Below, piece by piece: positions 16,514-25,824 of a stretch of DNA of 64,000 nucleotides. The number at the start of each line of letters is the position of its first letter. Positions within the stretch are counted from its first letter, which is position 1. The stretch comes from Eubacteriales bacterium (lineage in GTDB: Bacteria; Bacillota_A; Clostridia; Lachnospirales; Lachnospiraceae). Both the position numbers and the translations under genes were made by a program. The notes beneath the pieces are model-generated. The model ran no database searches. It saw only the letters and a list, made by a program, of their open reading frames with translations, and was not told the DNA's origin. Location of the stretch: contig JAUNJL010000001.1 in assembly GCA_030533315.1 (NCBI GenBank), positions 1 through 64,000 of the forward strand, given 5' to 3'.

Positions 16514-17629
16514 TTACTTACCATTGTATGCACCCGGGCGTCTGGCGTGACTGCTCACCCCCAGAGCAAGCCCCATTTCTCCCAGAAGGAATACCACAGA
16601 GGTCCCTCCATAGCTGATAAAGGGGAGGGTGATCCCCGTGTTTGGAATGGTATTGGTCACCACTGCAATATTCAGGATCACCTGAATGGCCATGTGGGCC
16701 AGGATTCCCCCGCAGATCATCATCCCCGCCAGGTCCGCCCCATGAAGGGCAATGACGCACAGCCTCCAAAGAAGCAGGATAAAGCACAGGATCAGGACGC
16801 AGGCCCCAAAAAGCCCCAGCTCCTCGCAGATGATGGAAAAGATCATGTCGTTTTGAGCTTCCGGCACGAAGCCCAGCTTTTGGAGGCTGCTGCCAAGCCC
16901 CCTTCCAAAAATACCGCCGCTCCCTATGGCGTACAGGCCCTGGATGGTCTGAAATCCTTTCTCATATTTTTCCGGATCCCTCCAGATGGCCAGACGCTCC
17001 AGACGGTAGCTTTCCGCAGCCAGAAAAACAGCCATAAACCCGGCTCCCGCTCCGAAAAGTCCCAAAAATCGGACATACTTTGCATTGGAAATAAAGATCA
17101 GCGTCACCCCGATCCCCAGGATGATGATGGCGGTGCTCAGATTGTTGGAGCCCACCAGTCCCACAATGGGAAGGAGGGTAAGCATGGTGCGGCACATAAC
17201 GGCTGGGCGGGCCGTATCCCCCTTTGCCCGCTCCATCTGCCAGGTCAAAAACAGGATCACCGCCACCTTTGCAAACTCCGAGGGCTGAAAGGAAAGGGGG
17301 CCCAGACTCAGCCACCGTTTGGAGCCATTAATCTCCTTCCCAAAAAGGAGCACCGCCGCCGAAAGAGCCATGGACAAAAGATACGCAGCCGGGCCAAGAC
17401 GCACAAAAAGATGGTAGTCCACGGAGGAGACACCGTACATCACCCCCAGCCCGATGGCCGTGGCAAACAGCTGCTTCTTAAAATAATAGGCAGAGTCGTG
17501 AAAACGCACCCTGCCATTGTAGGAGCTGGTGCTGAACAGCATCACCAGGCCAAAGACCGCCAGGAGAAGCACCAGCACCAGCAGGAACATATCTATTTTT
17601 GAATGTTTGACCCTCTGATCCTTTTTCAT
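16514..17629 (-). CDS. ftsW: SEDS glycosyltransferase FtsW/SpoVE
   Basis: A 371-residue SEDS polymerase with about ten membrane segments that builds septal glycan together with a class B PBP. Family segments NGSKRWLSLGPLSFQPSEFAK, the loop WRDPEKYEKGFQ and GITLPFISYGGTS are present. The start at 17629 follows GGGGAGAGGGT; an upstream in-frame ATG has no site. Whether it is the vegetative FtsW or the sporulation SpoVE cannot be told from sequence; its place after murD equals that of spoVE in Bacillus. Confidence 0.94.
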   Translation of the reverse strand: MKKDQRVKHSKIDMFLLVLVLLLAVFGLVMLFSTSSYNGRVRFHDSAYYFKKQLFATAIGLGVMYGVSSVDYHLFVRLGPAAYLLSMALSAAVLLFGKEINGSKRWLSLGPLSFQPSEFAKVAVILFLTWQMERAKGDTARPAVMCRTMLTLLPIVGLVGSNNLSTAIIILGIGVTLIFISNAKYVRFLGLFGAGAGFMAVFLAAESYRLERLAIWRDPEKYEKGFQTIQGLYAIGSGGIFGRGLGSSLQKLGFVPEAQNDMIFSIICEELGLFGACVLILCFILLLWRLCVIALHGADLAGMMICGGILAHMAIQVILNIAVVTNTIPNTGITLPFISYGGTSVVFLLGEMGLALGVSSHARRPGAYNGK

Positions 17630-17699
17630 ACCCTCTCCCCATGCTGCGCCCATGCCATCAATAAAGGATATGAAAAAGCTTCGGGAAAAATAACAGAGC

Positions 17700-19055
17700 C
17701 TACAGGCTTCTCACCAACTCCTTGAACACCTCGCCCCGCTGCTCATAATTGTCAAACTGGCCCCAGCTGGCACAGGCCGGGGACAAAAGCACGGCCTCTC
17801 CCGGCCTGGCCTTTTCCGCACACACCTGGACGGCCTCTCTAAGATCCTGGCAGAGGATGGTCTGGTGAAAACCATTTTTCTCTGCGGCAGCCTTTATTTT
17901 TTCTTTGGTCTGCCCGATGAGCACCAGATAGCGCACCTTGCCCTCAAAGGCCTGGATCCACTGGTCGTAGCTGGACTCCTTGTCGTAGCCGCCGCCAATA
18001 AGGAGGGTCGGGCGGTTCATGGCCTGGATGCCCTTGATGGCCGCATCCGGGTTCGTGCCCTTGGAGTCGTTGTAATAGGCCACCCCATCTTTTTCCAGGA
18101 CAAACTCGATCCTGTGCTCCACGGCCGTAAAGGCACAGACGCTCCTTCGGATACTCTCCATGGGTACACCGGCAAAATAAGCCATCGCCACCGCCGCCAT
18201 CACGTTTTCATAATTGTGAAGGCCCAGAAGCTTCAGGTCTCCGGTCCTCACCACCTCAAGCTCCTGCCCTCCATAGCTCAGCAGGATCCGATCCCCCTCC
18301 AGGAAAATCCCCTCCTCCAGTCTTCTGGCGGAAGAAAAATAGATGGCCTTGGGGGTGATGTGCTCCCCAAACCTCCGAAGAACCTCATCCTCATAGTTCA
18401 GGACGCAGTAATCCTCCGGACCCTGACACCTGGCGATCCGCTCCTTTACCCGGATATACTCCTCCATGGTATGGTGACGGTTCAGGTGGTCCTCCGTGAT
18501 GTTCAAAATGGCGCTGACCTTCGGCGCAAACTTCTCGGTAGTCTCCAGCTGAAAGCTGCTGATCTCCGCAACGGTCACCGAGTCATCCTCCATCATCAGA
18601 GATCTGGAGGTGTATGGCGTGCCTATGTTTCCCACCACGAAAACGGACGGGCAGGCATCCTCCATGATCCTTCCCAGCAGGGCCGTGGTGGTCGTCTTTC
18701 CGTTGGTGCCGGTGATCGCCAAAACCCTGCCCCTGCCGGTACGGTAGGCCAGCTCCACCTCTCCCCAAATGGGAAGGGAGCGCTCCCGAAGCTGCTGCAC
18801 AAGGGGCAGATCCGTGGGAACTCCGGGGCTTAAAACCACCAGATCCAACGAATCCATCACCTCCTGGGGAAGCTCTCCTCCATAAACCTCCAGGGGATGC
18901 TCCCCCTTCACCTTATGTATCACGGCATCCCTGTCCAGGTCTGCCTTCCCATCGTAGATCACAGGGTATGCGCCCACGGCGTCCAAAAGCCTTGCCGCAC
19001 CCACGCCACTTTTTCCAGCGCCGAATACCAGCACCCTTTTTCCTTCTAATTCCAT
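17700..19055 (-). CDS. murD: UDP-N-acetylmuramoyl-L-alanine-D-glutamate ligase
   Basis: A 451-residue Mur ligase that adds D-glutamate to UDP-MurNAc-L-Ala. An N-terminal Rossmann-like FGAGKSGVGAA, the ATP loop GTNGKTT (116-122), NITEDHLNRH and YNDSKGTNPDA are the MurD hallmarks. Length is normal. AGGAG precedes the ATG. It lies 12 bases after mraY. Confidence 0.97.
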   Translation of the reverse strand: MELEGKRVLVFGAGKSGVGAARLLDAVGAYPVIYDGKADLDRDAVIHKVKGEHPLEVYGGELPQEVMDSLDLVVLSPGVPTDLPLVQQLRERSLPIWGEVELAYRTGRGRVLAITGTNGKTTTTALLGRIMEDACPSVFVVGNIGTPYTSRSLMMEDDSVTVAEISSFQLETTEKFAPKVSAILNITEDHLNRHHTMEEYIRVKERIARCQGPEDYCVLNYEDEVLRRFGEHITPKAIYFSSARRLEEGIFLEGDRILLSYGGQELEVVRTGDLKLLGLHNYENVMAAVAMAYFAGVPMESIRRSVCAFTAVEHRIEFVLEKDGVAYYNDSKGTNPDAAIKGIQAMNRPTLLIGGGYDKESSYDQWIQAFEGKVRYLVLIGQTKEKIKAAAEKNGFHQTILCQDLREAVQVCAEKARPGEAVLLSPACASWGQFDNYEQRGEVFKELVRSL

Positions 19056-19067
19056 GGCCGCTCCTCC

Positions 19068-20024
19068 CTACAGTGCCAAAAGTCCGATCAGGCACATAAT
19101 GGCCGTGACAATGGAGAACACGGCCACCACCCTCGTCTCAGACCATCCGCTGATCTCAAAATGATGGTGAATAGGCGCCATCTTGAAGATCCGTTTTCCA
19201 TGGGTTGCCTTAAAGTAGGATACCTGCATGATGACGGAGAGCACCTCCACCAGATAGATCAAGCCCACCAGGATGATGAACAGAGGCATCTGCATCATGT
19301 AGGCGGCACCTGCCACGAATCCCCCCAAAGCCAAAGATCCCGTATCTCCCATAAAGACCTTTGCGGGATAAACATTGTACAGAAGAAAGCCCATCAGGCC
19401 TCCCACCACTGCACAGGTAATGGGTTCAATACCTGAATCCAATCCGATGGAGACCACGGTAAAAAAGGTGGCAACGATCAGGGTCACGCTGGAAGCCAGA
19501 CCATCCACCCCGTCTGTAAAATTCACGCCGTTGACCGTGCCGATCACGGCAAAAAACAGCACCGGAACGGCAAGCCAGCCCAGGTTCAGATAGTGCCCGC
19601 TCCAAAACGGGATCCGCATGGTGAGGGACACGTCGGTATAGCGGATCAAATAGAAGGTAAAAATACCGGTCACCACCACCTGGAGCAGGAACTTCTGCCA
19701 GGGGAGAAGCCCGTCCGAGCGCCGGAGCACCACCTTCAGATAGTCATCCAAAAATCCAATGAGACCAAAGCCCAGAGTCAGAAACAGCACCGGGATGATC
19801 TTGGGATATTCCTTCATATAAAACAGAGCTGTGATCACCGTAGAAAACAGGAAGATCACACCGCCCATGGTAGGGGTCCCCACTTTTTTCAGATGGGACT
19901 GCACTCCCTCCTTCCGTTCCGTCTGGCCCATTTTCAGCTTACGGAGAAAGGGGATGACCACCGGCCCCAAAACTGCGCTGATCCCGAAGGAGATCAGCAC
20001 CGGAATCACAACATGAAACTCCAT
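19068..20024 (-). CDS. mraY: Phospho-MurNAc-pentapeptide transferase MraY
   Basis: A 318-residue membrane enzyme that makes lipid I from UDP-MurNAc-pentapeptide and undecaprenyl phosphate. Present are KVGTPTMGGVIF, FLDDYLK with the catalytic aspartates, NFTDGVDGLASS and the C-terminal MAPIHHHFE histidine motif. About ten membrane segments. The ATG at 20024 has GAGG seven bases upstream; a GTG two codons earlier is the alternative. Confidence 0.97.
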   Translation of the reverse strand: MEFHVVIPVLISFGISAVLGPVVIPFLRKLKMGQTERKEGVQSHLKKVGTPTMGGVIFLFSTVITALFYMKEYPKIIPVLFLTLGFGLIGFLDDYLKVVLRRSDGLLPWQKFLLQVVVTGIFTFYLIRYTDVSLTMRIPFWSGHYLNLGWLAVPVLFFAVIGTVNGVNFTDGVDGLASSVTLIVATFFTVVSIGLDSGIEPITCAVVGGLMGFLLYNVYPAKVFMGDTGSLALGGFVAGAAYMMQMPLFIILVGLIYLVEVLSVIMQVSYFKATHGKRIFKMAPIHHHFEISGWSETRVVAVFSIVTAIMCLIGLLAL

Positions 20025-20115
20025 CCTCACACCTCATTCAATCTTTCGTTTTCTTTTTTTCCAGGGCCTCCCGCCCCGAGACTCCCCTCTAGTATAAGTC
20101 TTTTTTTCCAATTAA

Positions 20116-21873
20116 TCAACCCACTTTCTCCGACCTTTCGCTTTCCATCTCCTCCGTCCTTTCGATTCCCAGGTACGGGAGGACGTTCTCAAAAATGCTT
20201 CGGATCACCGGAGCCGCCACCGTGCCGCCATAATAGATGCCCTGGGGATCATGGATGATGCAGATCCCCAGGATCGTGGGCTTATGGGCCGGAGCAAAGC
20301 CCAGGAAGGAAGAAATATAACGATTGGCGCTTCTTGGAAGGGTCTGTGAAGTGGCAGTCTTTCCCCCGATCGAGTAGCCGGGGATGGAGGCATTCCTCCC
20401 GGAGCCCTGGGAGACCACCGTTTCCAGGATCTGGCGCACCGTCTCCGAGGTCTTTTGGGAAACGATCCCCTCCTCCACCGGATATTCCAGTTCTTTTACA
20501 TAGCTGCCATCCGGGCTCTGAACCAGCACCCCCAGGTGGGGTGTCACCCTCCGGCCCCCGTTTATGAGGGCGCTGACCGTGGCTGCCAGCTGTATGGGCG
20601 TGATCTGAAAGGATTGGCCGAAGGAGACGGTGGCCAGCTCCACATTTCCCATATTGTCCATCCTGTGCATGATGGTCCCCGCCTCCCCCGGAAGATCCAC
20701 CCCCGTTTTTTTCAGCAGCCCAAACCTTGTGAAATACCGGTAATAAGCCTCCACTCCCAGACGGAGCCCCACCTCGATGAACACCGGGTTGCAGGAATTT
20801 TGGGCTCCCTGGACAAAGCTTTGGGAGCCGTGACCCCGCCGGTTGGCGCAGCGGATCCTCCGGTCGTCCACGATCTTAAAGCCCGGACAAAAGAAGGTAT
20901 CCTCTGTGGAAACCACGCCCTCCTCCAGCCCTGCGGACATGGTAATGATCTTGAAGGTGGAGCCTGGCTCGTAGGTGTCGTTCAGGCAGGGATTTCTCCA
21001 CATTTGGTTGAGCAGATCCTGTTTTTCCTTTTCATTTCCCGGATGTACCCCCTCCGGAAGGGCGAAGGGATCGTTCAGGTCAAATTCTGGCACGTTGACA
21101 CAGGCGTAAATCTCCCCATTCTGAGGATTCATCAGCAGGATGGAGACACGGTCCGCCTGCTTTTCCTCCATCACTTTCTCCGCCGCCTGCTGCGCAAAGG
21201 CTTGTATACTGGCGTCCAGGCTGATCCGCAGGTCGTCTCCTGCCACCGGCTCGATACGGCTTTCCCCAATCTCGTCGATCTCCACCCCTCTTGCATCGGT
21301 GGTGGTCAGGATCTTCCCGGCCGTACCCTGGAGAATCTCCTCATACCTGACCTCCAGTCCCACGATCCCCTGGTTATCCCCTCCGGTGAACCCCAGAACC
21401 TTGGAAGCCAGCTCCCCATAGGGGTAATACCGCTTATGATCCTCATCCACCTTGACCCCGTCAAGCTTCGCCCTTCGGATGGCGTCTCCCACCTCCTTAT
21501 CCACGTTCGTTTTGATCCGTTCAATGGAGGAAACCTTTTCCACCCGTTTTCGCACCGTTTCCTCCTCCATGTCAAGAGCCTGGCAGAGAAACTGAATAAC
21601 CTTCTCCGGCTCCTTGATCTGGCTGTGAATCACCGAGATGGTGCAGACGGTACGATTGTCTGCCAGCACCTTTCCCTTTGCGTCCAGGATCCTTCCCCTG
21701 GCCGCCTTGATATCCCTTTCACGCTCGTGGAGATCCTTCGCTTTCTCATAGTAATGATCTGAACGAAAGCCCATGAGATACACCAGCCTCCCCATCAGTC
21801 CCACCAACAGCCCGGCACACAGAACGAACACCAGCCATATTTTTTTCCTGTGAAAGGTTCTGTTTTTTTTCAT
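20116..21873 (-). CDS. spoVD: Class B penicillin-binding protein, SpoVD-like
   Basis: A 585-residue transpeptidase with one N-terminal membrane segment (12-34), a pedestal domain with RGRILDAKGKVLADN, and the transpeptidase domain. The active site STFK is at 305-308 and SCN at 360-362. The third motif reads KTA (505-507), not the usual KTG. No PASTA domain follows. Position directly after the first PBP equals spoVD in Bacillus, where it acts in spore cortex synthesis; a second vegetative FtsI is the alternative. A terminator-like hairpin covers its ribosome site, which is striking for a gene inside a division operon. Confidence 0.88.
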   Translation of the reverse strand: MKKNRTFHRKKIWLVFVLCAGLLVGLMGRLVYLMGFRSDHYYEKAKDLHERERDIKAARGRILDAKGKVLADNRTVCTISVIHSQIKEPEKVIQFLCQALDMEEETVRKRVEKVSSIERIKTNVDKEVGDAIRRAKLDGVKVDEDHKRYYPYGELASKVLGFTGGDNQGIVGLEVRYEEILQGTAGKILTTTDARGVEIDEIGESRIEPVAGDDLRISLDASIQAFAQQAAEKVMEEKQADRVSILLMNPQNGEIYACVNVPEFDLNDPFALPEGVHPGNEKEKQDLLNQMWRNPCLNDTYEPGSTFKIITMSAGLEEGVVSTEDTFFCPGFKIVDDRRIRCANRRGHGSQSFVQGAQNSCNPVFIEVGLRLGVEAYYRYFTRFGLLKKTGVDLPGEAGTIMHRMDNMGNVELATVSFGQSFQITPIQLAATVSALINGGRRVTPHLGVLVQSPDGSYVKELEYPVEEGIVSQKTSETVRQILETVVSQGSGRNASIPGYSIGGKTATSQTLPRSANRYISSFLGFAPAHKPTILGICIIHDPQGIYYGGTVAAPVIRSIFENVLPYLGIERTEEMESERSEKVG

Positions 21874-21926
21874 AAAAAATCCCCGAAGAAGATGTCATCC
21901 TAATATATGACAGTCTTCTTCGGGGG
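21874..21926 (-). terminator. Hairpin with T run that buries the spoVD-like ribosome site
   Basis: CCCCGAAGAAGATGTCAT (21881-21898) pairs with its complement at 21907-21925 with one bulged base, an 18-bp stem. On the minus transcript GGGGA closes the stem and six T follow, and these run into the ATG of the spoVD-like gene. It is both a good intrinsic terminator for the upstream PBP and a lid on the only ribosome-site-like bases (GGGGA). Confidence 0.85.
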
Positions 21927-21970
21927 TATGCTCCTGATCCGTCACCGTTCCGGCATCTGGACGGACGCCC

Positions 21971-24205
21971 TTATTCCAGCCCGGCCTCCTCGTTGGTCAG
22001 GCCCTCGCTTTCCATGTCATTTCCCTGTACCGGATCCGAGGTGTCCTCCAGAGGGCTGGGCACGCTGGTATCGGAAATGGCCTCGGGAAGCCCGCCGGCC
22101 CCTCCGATCCCTTCAAGGTTGGAGGACTTGACGTACTCTCCGTTTTCATCCGTCTGATAGCTTCCATCCTCGTTGAGAAGATAGCCGTTCTCATCGATCC
22201 GTTTTCCATCCCAGTCGATCAGATTTCCCTGGTCGTCCACCAGGTTTCCATTTTCGTCCACCTCTCCCATGGCCGGATCGGTGAGATAGCCCTTGAAGCC
22301 CTCCCACAGCTCCGTCTGGGGAACCTCTCCCCCGGAGGCCTCATCAGGAATCACGTTGAGGTAAGGAAGAAGCTCCGACAGGATTCCCTGGGCAATATAC
22401 TGGGCGTAGGTACTGGTGGCCTGATCGTCCGCATTGGGCTCGTCCACCACCACGTAGATCACCACCGCCGGGTCGTCCACCGGCGCAAAACCGATGAAGG
22501 AAACCAGGTACTTCCCATTTCCACGAGGGAATTTCTCCGCCGTACCGGTCTTTCCGCCGGAGCTGTAGCCCTGCACCTTGGAGGTCTGGCTGGTTCCATA
22601 TTCCACACTGGCCTGCATGTAGGTCCGCACGTCTGCGGATATGTTCTCAGAAATCGTCTGCTTCAGCAGGATGGGGGAAATATTTTTTACCACGCCGCCG
22701 CTGGAATCCCGGATCTGCCTCACCAGATGCGGCTGATAATAGTACCCCCCGTTCACCACAGAGCACATGGCATTGATCTCCTGGATCATGGTGCAGGTGA
22801 AGCCCTGGCCGAAAGCGGAGCAGGCAAGCTCCGTCTCCCCCATGGTGTCCGTGTTGTGGATGATTCCCGTGCCCTCGTTGGGAAGGTCGATGCCCGTGCG
22901 GCTTCCAAAATTAAACACGCTCTGCGTCCGAATGAACTGCTCGCTTCCCATGGCGGATGCGATCTGCATCATGCCGTCATTACAGGAGTTGGCGATCACG
23001 TCCGCAAGGGACTCCGTCCCATGGGCGTCGGGATAGGCCGCACACTTGATCATGGTCACGTTTCCAGCAGCGCCGAAGTTCTGAAAGCCATCGCAGTAGA
23101 AGGTGTCCTCCGAGGTGATCTTTCCTGTTTCCAGGGCCGCTGACATGACGATGGGCTTCACCACGGACCCCGGCTCATAGGCATCGGTGATGCAGAAATT
23201 ATTCCACATGGCGTTGAGGGCCTCCACGGTCTCCTCATCGTCCATGGCCTTGATCTCCTCCTGTGTGTGTACGGAGGACATGTCCCTGGGCTCGTTCAGG
23301 TCGTAGCGGTCGCCTCCGTCCATGGCCAGGATCTCCCCGGTGGAGGGATCCTCCACGATCACTCCCACGTTCTTCGCTCCCATTCTCTGGTTAAAGGCAT
23401 TGACATACTTCTCCACGATCTGCTGGGCCCCCACATCCAGGGTGGTCTGAATGCTTTTTCCCGCCGTGGGCTCGATGATGGTCTGCTCCACGTCGGAGTT
23501 ACTGTTGAAGTACCCGTATTTTCTGCCATCCACGCCGGTCAGGGTGCTGTTGTAGTACCCCTCCAGACCAGAATCCGCCACATCCCTGCTGAGGGTAAAG
23601 CCAATGGCATCACAGGCCGTCTCATCAAAGGGATAAACCCTGAGATAATCCTCCTCAAACCACACACCCTGAATGTTGTTTTTTTCCTTGATCTGCTTTT
23701 CGGACAGCTTGCTGTCCTCCGGCACCTCCTTGTATTCCTCAAAGGCCGTTTTGTCATCCATGGACACCTGCCGCTTCAAAACCTGATATTGGCTGTTTTT
23801 CGTGTCCTCCGCATTCAGCTTTGTCCGGATCAGCTCCTCCTCGATCTCAAAAAACTCCACCAGCGCCTGAACCGTAGGCTCCGTATAATCCGAGTCACTG
23901 TTGACCGCCTTGCAGTCCAGGACCACGTTGTACACCTTGTTGCTGCTGGCCAGGATGTTGCCGTTTCGGTCATAAATGTCTCCCCTTCGGGCGGGCATGA
24001 TGCGGCTTTCGTATTTCTGCTGCGCCTGGCTCAGCACCTGCTTTTTATACTTGGTGCCGCTCTTCGTGTTGATGTATGTGATTCTTACCAACAACCCGAC
24101 TAAAGCCAGCAGCACTGCCACAAACAGTACCGCCAGCTTTCCTCTCATGGCGTAGCTTATTTTCTTTTCTGGTTTTTTTCGGTTTTTTCTGTAACCCGCT
24201 TTCAA
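21971..24205 (-). CDS. pbpB: Class B penicillin-binding protein (PBP2/FtsI, PbpB-like) with a repeat tail
   Basis: A 744-residue septal transpeptidase. A basic cytoplasmic start is followed by a membrane segment (22-43), a pedestal with RRGDIYDRNGNILA, and a transpeptidase domain with SVVK (347-350), SCN (407-409) and KTG (552-554). It lies directly after the ftsL-like gene, the pbpB position. Residues 649-744 are an acidic low-complexity tail instead of PASTA domains; within it glycine recurs every seven residues from 653 to 681. It is therefore about 90 residues longer than a bare FtsI. Confidence 0.92.
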   Translation of the reverse strand: MKAGYRKNRKKPEKKISYAMRGKLAVLFVAVLLALVGLLVRITYINTKSGTKYKKQVLSQAQQKYESRIMPARRGDIYDRNGNILASSNKVYNVVLDCKAVNSDSDYTEPTVQALVEFFEIEEELIRTKLNAEDTKNSQYQVLKRQVSMDDKTAFEEYKEVPEDSKLSEKQIKEKNNIQGVWFEEDYLRVYPFDETACDAIGFTLSRDVADSGLEGYYNSTLTGVDGRKYGYFNSNSDVEQTIIEPTAGKSIQTTLDVGAQQIVEKYVNAFNQRMGAKNVGVIVEDPSTGEILAMDGGDRYDLNEPRDMSSVHTQEEIKAMDDEETVEALNAMWNNFCITDAYEPGSVVKPIVMSAALETGKITSEDTFYCDGFQNFGAAGNVTMIKCAAYPDAHGTESLADVIANSCNDGMMQIASAMGSEQFIRTQSVFNFGSRTGIDLPNEGTGIIHNTDTMGETELACSAFGQGFTCTMIQEINAMCSVVNGGYYYQPHLVRQIRDSSGGVVKNISPILLKQTISENISADVRTYMQASVEYGTSQTSKVQGYSSGGKTGTAEKFPRGNGKYLVSFIGFAPVDDPAVVIYVVVDEPNADDQATSTYAQYIAQGILSELLPYLNVIPDEASGGEVPQTELWEGFKGYLTDPAMGEVDENGNLVDDQGNLIDWDGKRIDENGYLLNEDGSYQTDENGEYVKSSNLEGIGGAGGLPEAISDTSVPSPLEDTSDPVQGNDMESEGLTNEEAGLE
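22130..22261 (-). repeat. Seven-residue glycine repeats in the PBP2 tail
   Basis: Residues 649-692 contain glycines at 653, 660, 667, 674 and 681, then 689, each within a unit like I/V-D-E-N-G-x-L/Y. This is a 21-base protein-level period. The DENG-x-L/Y core resembles the units at the end of DivIB in the same cluster. Confidence 0.8.
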
Positions 24206-24213
24206 CTGATCAC

Positions 24214-24768
24214 CTACTTTGAATCCGGTATGTTCTGGTACTGCCTGACATAGCTGCCTCCCTCCGTCGTGTAGGTCATCACCTGATCCTCGGAGGGGTA
24301 CTTCATGCCAAGACGGCCAATGGCGATCTTTCGGATCTGATCCAGATCCACGCTGGAATTTACCTGGCTGTAGTAGGCATCGTTGTACTCCCGCAGCTGT
24401 GCAAGCTCAGACTCCCGGGCGGCCACCGTTCCTATCTGGCTGGTGTATTCGGACTTCAGCTGCAGATAATGGATGCAGCAGTAAAGCACGGCAAGGGACA
24501 CCACGGCGATAAAGACCACAAAGCCCTTGTTCATATTCATGGCCTTTTCCCGGTTCTTCTGTGCCTCCTTGCTGACGGTGCGCCCCGCCTGCACGGCTTT
24601 CTGAGACGCCGGGCGCGGCTTCGCCCTCTGAACCTTGGGCGGAGCGGGACGGGCCTGTCTTCTGGGCTCCACCTGGACCTTTCGGACCGTGTTCCCCTCC
24701 ACATAAACCCCTCTTGTGCTTCCCCTGCTTCTTCTCGACGTCGCCGGCCTGTTTGTTGTCTTCGCCAT
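24214..24768 (-). CDS. ftsL: FtsL-like cell division protein
   Basis: A 184-residue small bitopic protein. It has a long basic Arg/Lys/Pro-rich cytoplasmic region (1-80), one membrane segment (about 82-101) and an extracellular coiled-coil-like stretch with the IAIGRLGMKYPS ending typical of FtsL/DivIC. Sequence conservation in this family is low, so the call rests on topology and its place between rsmH and pbpB. It lies eight bases before the PBP start. Confidence 0.85.
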   Translation of the reverse strand: MAKTTNRPATSRRSRGSTRGVYVEGNTVRKVQVEPRRQARPAPPKVQRAKPRPASQKAVQAGRTVSKEAQKNREKAMNMNKGFVVFIAVVSLAVLYCCIHYLQLKSEYTSQIGTVAARESELAQLREYNDAYYSQVNSSVDLDQIRKIAIGRLGMKYPSEDQVMTYTTEGGSYVRQYQNIPDSK

Positions 24769-24837
24769 ATGTCTTTCCCCTCTTGCAAGTCCGCTCTGGC
24801 TTCTGTCCGCTAAAGGACAGCTCCCGCAGCCAACAGC

Positions 24838-25773
24838 CTATAGACTTTTTTCAAAAATTCTCAACTTTGCGCTTTTTGAACGGGGATTCTCCTCCACTTC
24901 ATGATCGCTGGGAAGGATCGGCTTCCTGGTGATCACTCTCCCCTTGGAGGTCTTCCCGCAGACGCATACCGGAAAATCCGGCGGGCAGGTGCAGGGATTT
25001 TCATTTTTTCGGAAAATGGTCTTCACGATCCGATCCTCCAAAGAATGAAAGGTGATGATACAGATCCTGCCCCCGCCGCTCAGCAGATCGATCATGCCGT
25101 CCAGGGATTCCCGCAGCACCTCCAGCTCACGGTTCAGCTCGATCCGAATCGCCTGGAAGGTTCTCTTCGCCGGATGCCCGCCGGATGCCTGTATCTTCAT
25201 GGGAATGGCCCGGCGGATGATCTCCGTCAGCTCCCCCGTGGTAGAAACAGGCTTTTGCGCCCTGGCAGCCACGATATGCTTCGCAATGTTTTTTGCAAAT
25301 TTATCTTCTCCGTAATCACGGATGATACGGTAAAGCTCTCGTTCTTCATAGCCATTGACAATGTCGCTGGCCGTCTGTGTCTGGCGCTGATCCATCCGCA
25401 TGTCCAAAGGGGCGTCTGCCCGATAGGTAAAGCCTCTCTCCTCATTGTCCAGCTGATAGGAGGATACGCCCAGATCCAAAAGGATCCCGTCCGCCTTGCG
25501 GATCCCTCGGGCGGCAAGCTCCTGCCCCATGTAACAATAATTGCTGCGAATGATCGTCGCCTGCTGGTAAGCGGCCAGCCTTTCACTCGCAGCAATTATT
25601 GCATCTTGGTCTTGATCTATGCCAATAAATCTCCCCTTGGCAGAAAGTTTCTTACATACCTCCAGGGCATGTCCCGCGCCTCCCAAAGTGCCATCCACAT
25701 AGATTCCGTCCGGCCTGACCCTCAGGCCATCAATGGTCTCCTTCAGTAATACTGATCTGTGTTTAAATTCCAT
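24838..25773 (-). CDS. rsmH: 16S rRNA (cytosine-1402-N4)-methyltransferase RsmH
   Basis: A 311-residue SAM-dependent methyltransferase (formerly MraW) that modifies C1402 of 16S rRNA. Seen are [20 protein letters not shown] (SAM loop), [39 protein letters not shown] and [12 protein letters not shown]. Length is normal. CAGGAG precedes the ATG. It follows mraZ by 51 bases. Confidence 0.98.
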   Translation of the reverse strand: MEFKHRSVLLKETIDGLRVRPDGIYVDGTLGGAGHALEVCKKLSAKGRFIGIDQDQDAIIAASERLAAYQQATIIRSNYCYMGQELAARGIRKADGILLDLGVSSYQLDNEERGFTYRADAPLDMRMDQRQTQTASDIVNGYEERELYRIIRDYGEDKFAKNIAKHIVAARAQKPVSTTGELTEIIRRAIPMKIQASGGHPAKRTFQAIRIELNRELEVLRESLDGMIDLLSGGGRICIITFHSLEDRIVKTIFRKNENPCTCPPDFPVCVCGKTSKGRVITRKPILPSDHEVEENPRSKSAKLRIFEKSL

Positions 25774-25824
25774 TTACTACTCCTGTTGGATTTCCTTCGG
25801 CAAAACTGCACGGCCGACCCCGGC

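Noticed and set aside
20455..21762. A 435-codon open frame on the plus strand opposite the spoVD-like gene
   Set aside because: It is a complement frame of a clear transpeptidase; its translation has no domain, is rich in His/Leu/Pro, and no ribosome site precedes it. The same holds for long frames opposite ftsW, murD, murE, prkC and rsmB.
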